A stretch of 64,000 nt of DNA from Diphasiastrum complanatum (GCA_029204225.1 CM055096.1:36309073-36373072); one strand, 5' to 3'; positions 11,259-23,700 are shown, counted from the stretch's first letter. The notes: a model not told the origin generated them from the sequence alone. Numbers and translations: made by a program.

Positions 11259-12350
11259 CTAAGTTGTCGGGAGAATGATATTGAGCGTGAACAACCTGCT
11301 TGTGTAGAGAGAGGCACTCATAATCATACCATCTATTGTAAGTGCATTTATGAGATGAAATTTTTTTGGAGGATATGCAGTATTGGCTGAACAAAGAAGC
11401 GACTGAGATGAAAAGGCGGCTTGTTGGTCTACTGAAGATGAGAAGGGGAAATCGGCGAGCATTGTGGCCAGAGAGGAAGTGTAAGTAGGAAGACCAATTG
11501 GAGAGAAAGAAGGACGATGGCGATGTGTGGAATGCAGAGTCGTAACAGTACCAAGAGTAGCATGGCCAAGAGATAGGAGCAATAGAGAGTGATCAGAGAT
11601 GGTAGGGTGCATAATACGAAAAGTATGAAGAAACAGGATTAAGGCTGGTGAGCCAATGAAGTAGTCAACAACGCTGTGTCCACCACCGTGCGGAGGGCAG
11701 GTAAAAACTGATGATGATGGCCATCGAGAAAGGCCATTCAAAATGGCTAAAGAGTGAGCTTCTGCAAGTCCAATCAACTGTTTTCCAAATGTGTAGCTGG
11801 GGTATTTGCATCATGAGAGGTCCTATCCAAACCCACATCCAAAACCAAAATATGTAAGAAATCACTATCTGCATGAAACTCTTTCTGCTGGGTGTTGGTG
11901 CGAGCATTAAATTCGCCTGCTACTAAAATAAGGCCCTGCTGTGCAAAGCTGGCTATATCATCGGAAAGAGCCTGGAAGGGGTCACCACCATAATCTGCAA
12001 AAGTTGATGTCTGAGGTGCAAAATAACAAATTGCTATAAAGAGATCTTGAGGTAGCCCTAAGAAGTGACCAAAAAACTGTAACCAAATAGATTGCGGAAA
12101 TGGATCACTTTTGAGTAGCTTAAAATGAGTACGAAAAACTTCCTTGGTAAGATATGCAACACCACCAGAGCCACGTGTGGTTTTTCCTCTTACGAAAGGC
12201 CTGTACGCTGAATACCATGAGTAATCCTGAATAGCTGGAAGAGGTCGATACAGTGATTCATGAGTCTCCGCTAAGAGCAAAATATCACATTTTTGTAAAA
12301 AGGAGTGAAAATCCCATGCCGAAGAAGATGAAAGCACACCGGTACAATTC
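11259..12350 (-). pseudogene. LINE-I endonuclease domain
   Basis: Exonuclease-endonuclease-phosphatase type nuclease at the N-terminus of LINE ORF2, on the minus strand, in two frames (12337-11774 and 11777-11259) joined by a frameshift near 11775. Visible motifs: LLLAETHES (metal-binding E), LVAGEFNART (family GDFN, here with E for D), and PTISDHSLLLL (catalytic D-H pair). C-terminal to it is the linker to RT. This nuclease nicks target DNA for target-primed reverse transcription. The frameshift and the D to E change suggest it is dead. Confidence 0.8.
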
Positions 12351-12429
12351 CAAAAACCAATTTGTAATGGCTGAGGGGATCTCGGGTTGTTGTGCCTGGG
12401 ATCTCCGATTTCCTATTGTGAAATCTTAT

Positions 12430-13193
12430 CGTAGAATTTAGGCTTGCCTTCAATAAAGACCACTCTTTGATTTCTAGCATTGGCCTCCTGAATGACCAAT
12501 TTCCTCGCTTGCCATTGTGTGTGTGTGTTAGATCTTCATCCATAAAAATAAAAGATCCTTTGAGCTTGGCTCGAATTCCATTAGGGATTCCCCTAACTCG
12601 TATATTAAGAGTCTTCTTGGCTCTTCTCTCTTGTTCTGTAAAAACATTCTCTAAGGTAGAATTCAGTAACGAAGGCTGAACTTGGTTAGGGGAATTACCA
12701 ACTTGCTTAAGACATGAAGCCCAAGTATGAGTGTCTTCCAATTCCTTTGCCAAAGATGAGATTCTACTTTCCACATCTTGCTATGAATGAGTATCCTGTA
12801 TCCCTTTCTCTTTCGTCATGTCGATATTGCTTTGCAAATCCTTATTTTGAAGACTGACCTTGGTAAGTTCTCCATGAAGTGTTTGATTTTGTAGCTGCAA
12901 TTTTCTGATAAATTGAAACACTTCTTTGAACTGGTGTTGTAAGTAGCTGTTGAGAGATTCAAAGTCGGATAAGTTGCTAGGTTGTAATTGTTCAACAGGG
13001 ATATGATAAGCAAGGCAGGAATTTGTTGAGATAATATTGGAACCGGCGTATTGGCAATGTCTTGCAATGGAGAATGAGGTGATGAGAAAGACAGACCGGC
13101 AAACGAAGGGAAAGAGCCAGCGATGGCTGACTGGCCATCAGAAGCCTGGTCAAGAAAAGCATGGGAAGAGGGGGGGTGAAGTGGCCCCATCAC
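12430..13193 (-). pseudogene. LINE-I ORF1 (RNA-binding protein)
   Basis: Minus strand. 13193-12816 is a low-complexity N-terminal region rich in P and S. 12774 onward gives a coiled-coil-like stretch (ISSLAKELEDTHTW) then NIRVRGIPNG and FIFMDEDLT. In other LINE copies here those two blocks frame an RRM-like region (compare 39340-39230 and 15990-15900). Here the region between them is deleted. ORF1 proteins of L1 elements coat the LINE RNA and bring it to the target. Confidence 0.65.
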
Positions 13194-13244
13194 GTTTGGT
13201 AGAGGCCAGGGGTCAGACCTGGGTGTGGACAGGAATGGACAGGG

Positions 13245-13247
<3 letters not shown>

Positions 13248-13306
<59 letters not shown>
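13248..13306. repeat. (GA)n tract, (TC)n tail of LINE-II
   Basis: About 59 bp of pure GA. It joins the 5' end of LINE-I (left) to the 3' end of LINE-II (right). Confidence 0.85.
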
Positions 13307-13310
<4 letters not shown>

Positions 13311-13315
13311 TTAAT

Positions 13316-13345
13316 GTCTTTTCCATGCCAAAAGGCATAGAAGAC
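13316..13345 (-). promoter_or_regulatory. LINE 3'-end hairpin H2
   Basis: Outer stem GTCTT/AAGAC, inner stem ATGCC/GGCAT with AAAA loop, preceded by TTTATTAAT on the + strand. Same layout as H1. Confidence 0.7.
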
Positions 13346-13815
13346 AAAAAGTACTGTCAAGTATGTGGTAACCATGAGAGCCTCTAAAGCGTCTCCAAAG
13401 CTGTAATAAAGATAACGTCTAGTACAAACTAAGCTAAGTAGATAATTGAGAAAGCCTGTGCATGAAAGTCAAGTGTGTCCATGTCTAGATGTCAGGTCTG
13501 TGCTGGTGCTGTAGAAGGATGTAATGCGAGCTGTAACATCGGGAAGCACTGGGGCTCGCTGGCGTCGTCTATTGACCATGTGTAGTGTGTCTTTGTGTAG
13601 GAGGTCTGGTGGGACGTGTAACTCTCATGGTTGCCTGAGGCTGGGTGGTGCATCGTCTCTTCGTCCTGGGAATGTCATCGTAATTACTGTCAGTCATGTC
13701 TGTATCAGGACGTGGTCTCCTTCGTGAGAAGAAGGATGTAATCTGAGACTGTGTGCCTGGATAAGCATGCTGAGCTGATTGGCATGGGTCCTGTCGCAGG
13801 AGGGACATTCACGTA

Positions 13816-15650
13816 TCATAAGTGCCACACAACGGGGGTCCTCGTATGAGATAAGGGACCGTAGTGTAGCTGGTGTTTGACGAAAAAGGCAATGATATCG
13901 TCCTCTGATCTCGTAGTAAACTGGACATGTGAATAAGAAATGCTTCTCTGACTCGACCATAGATAATGAGCGCAACTGGCAAATCCGCTCCTCCTGTGGG
14001 GTGCCCTGGAAGCGTCCAGTCTCAATAGCTAACTGGTGTGAAGATAATCATAACTGGCCCAATAAAAATCGAAGCCCATGAGATAGTCCTGAGGTGAGAT
14101 AGCAAGGCAAAACCGGAAGTCCCCCTGTGTCTAGCTCCAGGAAGTGTGTCCTATAATAGTCGTGTTTGACCTTGAGCGGTCCGTGTCATGTCCCTCTATG
14201 ATATGCTCTATAAAGAAAGCATTTGATATACTCATGGGTGCCCGATGGAAGATCTGTGATGGATATGCCAAGTGTGTCTAGTATCTGGGAGGCCTGAGAG
14301 AACCATGATAGTCAATGCCCCTAGTCATGAAGGTGTCATGATGAGGCAAGTGCCGTCTGTATGTATCTCTGCTCATCTGTGGGTAGCATCATGATACGCT
14401 GAATATACAGGATAAGCTGGAAGATGGCGGACAACTGTATGGGTGGAACCGCGAACTCTGTCAGTATAATCTGATGTGGGGCAGACGGCTTAGCCCATAT
14501 CATCCGAGATAGCATGAGAACCTACAGTCATGAAATACTGGCCCAATCAGATGATGTAAGACTCGTACACCATACCTCTGCTGCATATTGGGCGGTGGGG
14601 GTGACGAGAATATCAAAAAGCTGACATTTACTCGGGGCATCCCGAATAAATCGTCTGAAACATAAATGCTCTAGCTTGACAAGGGAGGCGTGCACCTTCC
14701 CAAGCCTGGCAGAAGCTGCCTGTCGCATACCAAATATAGGGCTTGTAAAAAGTACGCCAAGGTAAGTGTAAGAAGATACAACCTCCAAGGGCTGCCTATC
14801 AAAGATGAGTGTCTGGCGCTGCATAAAAGCTCTCGATGTGTTGAAAACCATAACTTTGGTTTTCAATATGTTAACATCCATCTATTGCAGAAGGCATGAA
14901 GACTGTCGAACTGTCGCTGTAATCCCTCTTTGGTAGGAGATAGGAAAACCACGTCATCAGCATATAAAAGTATGGCAATCAAGATACCACCAATGACTCT
15001 CTCAAGCTCATCGATATATAGCCCAAACATGGTTGGAGATAGAGAACAACCCTGTTTCACGCCAATGGTACTCCAAATGTGATCTGAGATGCTGATGTCA
15101 CTCCGAAAACAGCCAAGGACTCTCTCGTAGAGTGCTATCACTGCCAAGATTGTGTCAGTAGAAAATCCAAGATCACGTAGCCGCTATATGAGAAGGGATA
15201 GTGGAACAGAGTCGAAGACTTTCCTGAAGTCAACAAAACAACAGTAGATCCGCTCTTTCCTGTGTCTGGCCTCTTCGATAATGGTCCGAAGGGTGAAGAC
15301 GTGATCTGTGGTGGAGTAGTGTGCTCTGAAACCCGCCTGGCCCAGCATGTAATCTTCCAGATTCTGCCTCAGAGCTGACTGCTGATTGGAGGATGGTGCC
15401 ATATAGCTTAGCAATGATATGCCCAACCATAATGGTGCGATAATTACCAGGGTCCATGGGGTCACCAGTTTTGTGAATGGGATGGATAATTGAGCAAAGT
15501 GGCTAGGGTAGGTGATAGTGTGTCTGCAACATGGATAAGGAGTTCGGATTCGAGGTCATCAATATCGCGGGTGCGACGGGTTTTCAGTCTATTGATGGCC
15601 GTTAGGACCATGTCTGAGGTGAAGAAAGTGAAAGTGGTCGGCCGGGGCTC
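13816..15650 (-). pseudogene. LINE-II reverse transcriptase and C-terminal finger
   Basis: Minus-strand ORF2 remains. RT blocks: FVDFRKVFDSVP (about 15235-15200), GVKQGCSLSPTMFGLYIDELE (about 15060-15000), and an intact YADD box in LLYADDVVFLS (about 14960). Then the DVNILKTKVMVFN and YTYLGVLFTSP thumb blocks (14881-14760). The C-terminal end has a CxxxH/C finger related to zf-RVT (EKHFLFTCPVYYEIRGRY near 13930). Split over at least four frames by frameshifts and an in-frame stop at about 15184. Confidence 0.8.
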
Positions 15651-15879
15651 TCGTGTGTCTCATAAAAAAAAGTATGTCTTTGTCTGTGATGAAATCGGAA
15701 AGATCTCCGGCCGTGGATGATAAGTGTATGCCATTACAATTCCATATTCCTAGATGTAGGTGGTGTGGAAGGGGTCCCGGGATGCGCCCATGCCCGGGTA
15801 CCCCAATTTCCTATAGGCTGTTTCCGGATGCAGTACCATCGAGGTACCGAACAGCTCCATCTCGATAGATCACTCTTCT

Positions 15880-16879
15880 TCAGGTAGCTTTGGCGGTTTG
15901 GAATGCTTGATGTCTTTCTTCAACTTGGATATAGGTAAGGTCATCATCCATGAAGATTTTGGTGCCTTTCAATTTGGCTCTTTGTTGCCAGGTTTCTTTA
16001 CGATACGTATGTGACATAAAGCGGAGGATCAAAGTAGTGGTGTCCTTCTTAGTGCGCCATGCTGTATACAAACCACTTGCATTATGTCCTAGGGTAGTAC
16101 ATAAAAATCTTTTTGCTTCTTCTATGGCGTTTTGGGTGTCAGCGATGCCTCGTACCCTGATATTGAGAGCCTTGGAATCTCGAAGTTTTTCTTCCGTAAG
16201 AGTAGTGGAAATGAATGATGAGAAGGGGGCAGACTTACTTCCGCCATCGGCTGTCCAAGGTGGGCTTGTACTTTTGTCCTTAGTGAGGATGGAAGCCCAT
16301 GATTGGTCGATTCTTTGTGTTGACTCAGCTGCTGTTCCAGATCTTGTAGCTTTGTCATTGTCTCTTTTTGCGGCTGGGAAACATGTTTGTTATCCATCTC
16401 TGTCTGAAGCTGTTGGCTCTCTGTACGTAAGTGGATGACTTCCAATTTCAAGGCTTGGACGTCTGCTGTCAGTTCTTTCAGTTGGTAGGCTAGGAAATTT
16501 TCAAAAGATTTGGAGCTAGTGTAGTCGGCATGAGATAAGAAGGGCGTGTCTGGATCTGCGATGGTAGAGATGGGAGTGGAGGGGACAGGGGGTGAAGGAG
16601 GGCCAGAGTGGGAGGCGTGAAGAGAGAGAGAGGGGGGGTGTTGCGCAACAGTAGGAGGGTGGGCGACAAGTTGGCCAGCAGGAGGTTGGGCAGCAGGTGG
16701 AGCAGAATATGGAGCAGGTGGGGTGGCAGCAGGTGGAGCAGCAGACGGAGCGGCGGGTAAGGCGGCAACAAGTGGAGCGGCAGCAGGTGGAGCTGCGGGT
16801 AGGGCAGTAGGTGGAGCTGCGGGTAGGCTATAGATTCTTTACTTTTTGGAGCTTGTAAGGGTTGTAGTTTTTCTTGCCA
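15880..16879 (-). pseudogene. LINE-II ORF1
   Basis: The minus-strand start at 16879 reads MARKTTTLTSSKK and then hits a stop within 20 codons. Beyond it the frame is a long alanine/proline-rich region (16800-16560), then a coiled coil (16451-16330, ALKLEVIHLRTESQQLQTEM) and an RRM-like C-terminus with KLKGTKIFMDDDLTYIQVEE (about 15970-15910). The order (disordered, coiled coil, RNA-binding) is that of L1 ORF1 proteins. Confidence 0.7.
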
Positions 16880-16966
16880 TAGAGGTGGAGGGGGGGGCGA
16901 TGGAGGAGGGGGGAGGGGAGCTCAGATCTCCATGGAGCAGCGATGGAGGAGGAGCAGCGATGAGGA

Positions 16967-16969
<3 letters not shown>

Positions 16970-17010
<41 letters not shown>
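16970..17010. repeat. (GA)n tract, (TC)n tail of LINE-III
   Basis: About 40 bp of GA with one AGGGAG interruption. It joins the 5' UTR of LINE-II to the 3' end of LINE-III. Confidence 0.85.
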
Positions 17011-17011
<1 letters not shown>

Positions 17012-19940
17012 AAGCTTTATTAATGTCTTTTCCATGCCAAAAGGCATATAAGACTAGTAAATGTACATGTCAAGTTTGTGGTAACAATGGGAGTGTATGA
17101 AACGTCTCCAAAACGATAACAGAAATAACAAATCTAAAGCTATGAACTGAAATAGATGTGATGATATATGAAACATGTGGGAGCATGTATACTGCTAAAA
17201 GTCATGAGTGGGGTATGACACTATCATCCAATCCTGTCCTGCTGATGCTATAAAAGGATGTAATACGGGCCGCATGGAGGGCCATTGGTGGTCGCTAACG
17301 TCGTCTAGGAGGGTGAAGAAGTCTCCTCGTGATAAGTCGAGTAGCTCGTGCTGCAACATGGCTATGTGTGGGACACTGTCTCCGATCTCTATGGGCAGGT
17401 AAGTCATCATCCCCATCATCATCATCATCATCAAATACTAGGTCTCGTCCTCTCCTCCTGGAGAAGAAAGAAGTGCTCTGAGGCTGAGAAACATGACTCT
17501 GCTGGGCTGTCTGACACATGTCCTGTCGCAATATAAACATCTCTCGTATCATGAGTGCAACGCATCGGGAGTCCTCATAGGCTAGGAGGGATCGTAGGGT
17601 GATAGGTGTGTCATGGAACAAATAGTGGTATCTCCCTCTGATCTCGTAATATGTCGGGCACCTAAAGATAAAGTGCTCCTCTGACTCCACCTCATCCAAG
17701 GAGCATAAGTGACAAATCCACTCCTCTCTCGGGATACCCTGGAATCTCCCAGTCTCAATAGCCAATTGATGTGATGATACGCGGAGCTGTCCCAATGTAA
17801 ATATGAAGCAGTATGATAACCCTGAGTCCAAATAGTGTGGCAAAATTGGGAACCCTACTATGTCAAGCTCAATAAAGTGAGTCTAGTAATAGTTGGATTT
17901 AACCCCACGCTGTCGCCTCCTAGTACGATCGAGATATGCCCGATATAAGACGCGCCTGGTCTACTGATGAGTACCTGAGGGGACCTCTGTAATGGAGATA
18001 CCAAATGACTCGGAGGAAATGGGATGCCTGGGAGAACCACGACAGTCGCCACAACAGTCGATAGCCCTGGTCATGAAGTGAGTGTGAGGAAACAAGTGCT
18101 GTATGTGTATATCTCGTATCTGCATATCTGCATCGGGTAGAGCCTGGACTCTCTGAATATATGCGATAAGCTGTAAAGCGGCATCTATCTGAATGGGTGG
18201 AACGACAAACTCTGCAAGAAGGATCTCATGTGGAACCGAGGGCTTCGCCCGAATCATACGAGCTAACATGGTGGTCTGTATTCGTGAAATGCTGGCCCAG
18301 TGTGATGAAGAGAGACAAGTACACCATGTCTCTGCTGCATGCATGGCACTGGGGGTGACAATGGTATCAAAAAGTCTACACTTACTGCGAGCATCTCGGA
18401 TGAGCTTCCTGAAGCAGAACCGCTCAAGCTGAACAAGAGAGGAGTGCCCCTTCCCAAGCCGGGTGGTGGCAGCCTCTCGCATGCTGAAGGTAGGACCAGA
18501 AAAGAGTATCTCCAAATAAGTGTTAGAGGAAACTACCTCTAAGGCCTGTCCATCTAGGGTGAGCTCCTGGCACTGCATGAAAGGTCGAGAAGCGTTGAAG
18601 ACCATAACCTTGGTCTTCGCAGTGTTCACCCCCAATCCCCATCTGGTACAAAATCCTTGTAAACAATTCAGCTGCCTCTGTAATCCCTCTCTGGTCGGGG
18701 ATACTAGTACCACATCATCCGCATAGAAGAGAATAACAATCAGAATGGTGCCAAGTCTACATCCATCCCCGCCACACTGTGAGATGACTCACTCTAACTC
18801 ATCATGTACAATCCAAAGAGAACCGGTGAAAGAGAACATCCCTGTTTCACCCCAATGGTGCTCCAAATGTGATCAGATAGGCCACTGTCATGTCGGAAAC
18901 ATCCCAAGACCTTCTCATAAAGAGCCATCACTGCTAGAACAATATTTGTGGAGAAACCAAGGTCACGAAGTCTGTGAATGAGTAGGGAGCGTGGTACAGA
19001 ATCAAAGGCTTTCTTGAAGTCCATAAAACAACAATAAACCCTCTCTTCCCAGTACTTAGCTTCCTCAATCAAAGCTCGGAGTGTGAAGATATGGTCAGTG
19101 GTAGAATAATGAGATCTAAAACTTGTCTGTCCCAATGCATGTAATCTCCTGTTTTCCACCTCTGATCTCACTGCAGACTGGAGTATGGTGCCATAGAGCT
19201 TCGTGAGAGCATGCCCAATCATGATGGTGCGGTAATTACCAGGAATCATGGGATCACCATTTTTATGAATAGGATGGATGATGTTGTGCACCAGGATGAA
19301 GGGAAGCCAGAAACAACGCGGAATTGAGGAGAGTAGCTAGTGTGGGAGCAAGGAGGTCGGAAGCATGGGTTAGGAGTTCAGATTCGAGGTCTTCAATATC
19401 TCTTGCCTTATGGGACTTCATTCTCTTGATGGTCGCAAGTACCATGTCAGAGGTGAAGAAGGTGAACTCTGAAGGGCGTGGAGAGATAGAGATGGGTGTG
19501 TCCGTGGGTATGGTATATAGGCTGGTAGCGTAGTCGGTCCATATGCGGAGGTCATCTAGGAGAGGTGGTGGAGCACGAGGGATAAATTCATGCCAAAAGG
19601 CGCCTGAAGAGGAACTGAAGAGAAGGTCAACAAGACGCTTTCCTTCAGAGTCATCATAGGCACGCTTTTTCCGGCGGAGTGTGCGATGACGAGCGTCTGG
19701 CGGAGCGGAGGAGGTGAGGATCATGAGTACGGGCATGGTTGACAAGGTGATGGAGAGAGCGACATTCGACATCATACCACGGGGGGTGTAGAGGCCGTAG
19801 CGATGAGGAACGTGTGCATCTGCCTTTATAGGGCTTAGATGGAAAAACTAGGGAAGCAGCGGTATGAAGAGAGGTGCTAAGGAAGGCAGCTTGAGTCTCG
19901 ACTGTACTATCTGTGGAAAGGAATGGAGTTTGTGGCTAGT
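17011..19940 (-). mobile_element. LINE-III: 5'-truncated L1-like LINE
   Basis: Minus strand, from the endonuclease-RT linker to the 3' tail. 19775-19263 is the linker with KKRAYDDSEGKRLVDLL and the RT start. 19291-18794 contains TTDHIFTLRALIEEAKY, FMDFKKAFDSVP and GVKQGCSLSPVLFGLY. 18713-17961 covers the thumb and connection. 17843-17295 contains the finger ICHLCSLDEVESEEHFIFRC. It is the best preserved RT in the row but still needs four frames. Its 5' end runs into a hAT remnant near 19940. Confidence 0.85.
17025..17054 (-). promoter_or_regulatory. LINE 3'-end hairpin H3
   Basis: Outer stem GTCTT/AAGAC and inner stem ATGCC/GGCAT with AAAA loop, preceded by CTTTATTAAT on the + strand. Confidence 0.7.
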
Positions 19941-20288
19941 AGTGTTTATGGCTCAACTTTCCGTGTAGTGTGGATGCTAGTGGCCTCACTGAAATTGGAG
20001 AATACCTTTATCAACACCTAAAGAAAGTCATTGATAATGTGGGGGTTGCAAAGTGTTGTATAGGTTGTCATGGATAATGCCTTCAATCGTATGTTGAAGG
20101 AAGAGTTTTCCAAGATCCTTTTCACCTTGACCTATTGTTTGAGGACATGGGCAGTTTGGATTGGGTTGATCCTATTCTTCAAACAACACATAAGATCGTC
20201 ACATTTATTGCTTTTCGTTCTGGACTGTTGGCCTTGTTTCGTAAGTTGAGCTCTTACGAGCTTATAAAACTTTCTGAAACTAGGTTTG
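19941..20288 (+). pseudogene. hAT-1 transposase remnant, N-terminal piece (DUF659-like)
   Basis: Plus strand, frameshifted. Recognisable words are ASGLTEIGEYLYQHL, FEDMGSLDWVDPILQTTH and LALFRKLSSYELIKLSETRFE, which follow the order of plant hAT transposases of the DUF659 class (an HCLDL..ED.GK..W segment, then ALFRK...LIR....TRF). The expected VVQVV.DNA.N motif is mutated near 20070. The piece is cut by element B at 20288. The C-terminal end lies beyond element B at 24611-25010. Confidence 0.7.
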
Positions 20289-20706
20289 AGTTACGAATAG
20301 AGCCACAGCTGATCTAGAATTAAGCTATGAAAGCATCACATAAGCAAGACTTAACCCTAGAAAGCAGGAAAGAGAGAGATTAAGGAGGCTAAAGAGAGAG
20401 ATCAATATCATCACCTGAATGACAAATGACACAGTTTCCCTAGTTATAGCCAAGAGGAAGCCCTAAAAGGAAGCTTCCAGTGGCTAGGGCCCAACTGGGA
20501 GGGATAATAGTGCGCCCTCCAAGAAGGTCCCCACTCTCCAGTAATATGTCCAAATGGCCTAATAATGAATAATAAGGCCAAAGGCCAACCATATAGTCTG
20601 AATGTCACTAATGAATAAAGAAGGACCCAAGGCCTGCTTATGCATAAAGTAAAGTAACTGTAAATGTAAATGGACGCGGCGAATGTAATGAGCCGAGTCC
20701 ATAACT
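20289..20706 (-). repeat. 3' LTR of element B
   Basis: 418 bp, on the element strand starting AGTTATGG and ending CGTAACT, so the ends form a 5-bp inverted repeat AGTTA/TAACT instead of the usual TG/CA. The first 112 bp (+ strand) recur at 24499-24610 with one or two differences. A purine-rich GTGTCGGGGAG on the minus strand just outside 20706 is the likely polypurine tract. Boundaries are inferred from these features. Confidence 0.65.
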
Positions 20707-20779
20707 CTCCCCGACACAAAAAAAAGACCCAACTGCCGAAAAGATAACTGGATCAAGTAGCAGCAAGCCCTGGTGCATC

Positions 20780-23700
20780 AACAGCTAGAGGAACATTTGA
20801 TGTAGAGGAATCAACAAGTGCAGCAAGAGCACGAGCCTGATCCGCAAGTAATGGTGTATGATAAAACACATCAATAGGCTCCCATGTGGCCTCCTCAATA
20901 GGACGACCATCCCACTGGACCAAAAACTGAATCTACCGACGGCGTCGACTATGGTATAGACGGACCTGTAATATAGCAGCAGGTAAAAATGGAAATAACT
21001 CTGGAGCAGTAGGAAACTCAGCATCACAAGGAGCGTCATCCTCAATAGCAGCACGTAATAAACTGACATGGAATACATCACAGGCGCGTGTGGAAGTAGG
21101 AAGCTGTAAGCGATATGTAACTGGACCATGAACCTCCACAATGCGATAAGGCCCATAATAACGTGGTGCAAGCTTCTCAGTAGAAGCATGGCCCTGGACA
21201 AAATGATGACGTGCAAACCGTAAGCGCAGATAAACCATATCTCCAAGCTGAAACTCAACATGGCGGCGGTGACGATCAACTGAGGTCTGATAACGCTGCT
21301 GAACATGCTGTAAATGAGAACTGGCCCGAATAATAAGCTCTCGAGCACCTGATAGAAAAGATGCAAGTGTAACAGGTGTATCCTCAGGAGGAAGAGGAAT
21401 GCCAGCTAAAAGAGGTGCATAGCCATGAGATAATAAAAAAGAAAAGACACCTGTGCTGGTACTAACAGAGCTATTATAGCTATACTCTGCTAAACATAAA
21501 TGCTGTTCCCAATCCTTCCCTGAAGGAGTAACAAAATGGCGTAAATAATCCTCAAGGATCCTGTTAAGGACCTCAGACTGCCCATCAGAAGTAGAATGAT
21601 AAGTAGAACCCATAAAAAGCTGAACGTCCAAAATACGCATAAGCTCTGTCCAGAATATAGATGTAAACTTACTATCCCGATCAAAAAGGATAGTACGAGG
21701 AAATCCATGCAGGCGGAAAATCTCTGATAGGAACAAACGTGCACACTGCTTTGCTGTGATAGTACTGTGAACTGGGATAAAATGTGCCTGTTTCGAGAAC
21801 GTGTCAACTACCACCATACATGAATCGTGACCACGCTGGGTATGGGGAAGGCCAAGGATAAAGTCCATAGATATATCAATCCACTGGCGATGAGGAATAG
21901 GCCAACTCTGGAGCAAACTAGCATATTTAGAACGGGAGTACTTATTACGAAGACAGAAAGGGCAGGTACGAATAAGTACAGCAAGCTCAGATCGAAGAGA
22001 GGGCCAATAGAAATGGTCTTTGAGACGAGCATAAGACTTCTGAAAACCAAAGTGACCCCCAACAGGAGAGGAATGAGCATCCGACAACAACTGGGAACGG
22101 ATACCCAAAGAACTAGGGATACAAAGAGAATCATAATGATAAAGACGATTGTCAATAATGGAGTAAACCTGATGAGGACTGGACGAAACAGGTGGGGCAG
22201 AACTATAAACATCACGAAAATCAGAACATGTAAGGTATGCTGCAGGTAGAGCATCAAACCATGGAGGAATAGTAGAAACGAGTGTATTTAACAAAGCTGG
22301 AAGACGAGATAATGCATCAGCAGCAGTGTTAGCACGACCGGGATGATACAATATGGAGAAATTAAAAGACTGTAAAAACTGCAACCAACGAAATCTAAGG
22401 TCACGTTGAGAAAACAGATAACGTAAAGACTGGTGATCAGTAATAATGTCAAATGGGACTCGATACAGATAATGACGCCACTTCTTAAGAGCATAGATAA
22501 TAGCAAGAAGCTCTTTCTCATGCACAGAATAACGTTGCTCATAAGAGCGAAGACGACGCGACTCATAAGCAATAATACATTGTGACTGGCGAAGTAAAGC
22601 ACCCAAACCAACATTACTAGCATCAATCTCAACAAGAAACTTCTGATCAAACTGTGGTAAACACATAACGGCAGCATCAACAACAGCACGACGAAGAGTA
22701 TCAAACGCTGTCTGACAATCAGGAGTCCACAGAAAAGTACTAGACTTCTTCAAAAGTGCATGAAGAGGAGCTGCGATAGTGGCAAAATGAGGAACTGGAC
22801 GACGAAGGTGAGTGGCTAACCCAAGAAACATACAAACATGATGAATATCACTAGGTATAGGCCAATCCTGGATGGCCTGAACCTTATGAGGGTCCAGACG
22901 AATGTGACCATTACAAATAAGAAAACCAAGAAACTCGATCTCAGAAACAGCAAAAGAACATTTAGACAGCTTAGCAAATAACTGGTGGTGTACAAGTAAC
23001 TGAAAGACAGAGGAAAGATGGGCAACATGCTCAGCAAGAGACTGACTAAAAATAAGAATATCATCAAAATAAACCAAGACACAATGACCAAGAAGCGGAC
23101 GTAAGACGTTAGTCATCACATTCTGGAACGTAGGTGGGCCATTAGTAACACCAAAAGGAAGCACACAAAATTCATATAAACCAAGATGAGTACGGAAAGC
23201 AGTCTTATGTTCGTCAGAAGGGTGCATCCTGATTTGGTGATATCCAGAACGAAGGTCTATCTTGGAAAAGATTTTAGAGGTACCGAGCTGGTCAAAGAGG
23301 TCATCCATGTGTACTGATTACGAATAGTCAACTTATTTAAAGCACGGTAATCAATACAAAGGCGTTTGGTACCATCTTTCTTATTAATAAGGAGAACAAA
23401 AGCACCAAAAGGGCTGTGACTAGGAACAATGAGACCCTGATCTAACAAGGCAGTAATATGGAGCTCAAGCTCATCACGCTCAGATTGAGACATACGATAA
23501 GGGGGACGGGAGGGAGGAGCAGAACTAGGACGCAAATCAATATGATGGTTCACATCACGTAATGGTGGTAGCGTCGTAGGTTCTGAAAAGACAAAAGCAT
23601 ACTGATGTAATAAGTCAGAAGTCACCTGAGGAACAGTTGCTGGTGTAGAAACTGGAGGAACTGGTACTGCCCGCTGAACACATAATAAGGCAACACAATG

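Larger units (their letters stand above)
2817..13247 (-). mobile_element. LINE-I: L1-like LINE, nearly full length, split by element A
   Basis: Minus-strand LINE in two pieces, 2817-3547 and 9910-13247, separated by the complete gypsy element A with target duplication GTGCC. From 5' to 3' it has ORF1 (about 13193-12430), endonuclease (about 12350-11560), a linker (11400-11030), reverse transcriptase (10998-9910, continuing at 3547) and a C-terminal zinc finger (about 2960-2860). It lacks its own 3' UTR, since it switches to LINE-J at about 2817. Its 5' end abuts the GA tail of LINE-II. Frameshifts and substitutions have killed it. Confidence 0.8.
13307..16969 (-). mobile_element. LINE-II: L1-like LINE with internal deletion
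   Basis: Minus strand. 5' UTR 16969-16880, ORF1 16879-15880, a very short endonuclease start (about 15760-15660), then a direct jump to the linker and RT (15650-14528), C-terminal zinc finger (13975-13850) and 3' UTR with hairpin H2. Most of the endonuclease is deleted. Both ends are joined to other LINEs through GA tracts, so no host flank is visible. Confidence 0.8.

Noticed and set aside
19585..19610. ATGCCAAAAGGCGCC, similar to the LINE 3' hairpin core
   Set aside because: Lies inside LINE-III coding sequence (linker, GAFWHEF), without outer stem, AATAAA motif or tail.
21808..22257. 149-aa membrane-like ORF inside element B
   Set aside because: Out-of-frame shadow of the integrase region; hydrophobicity comes from the codon pattern of the other frame. 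Same for 20785-21366 and 22288-22704.
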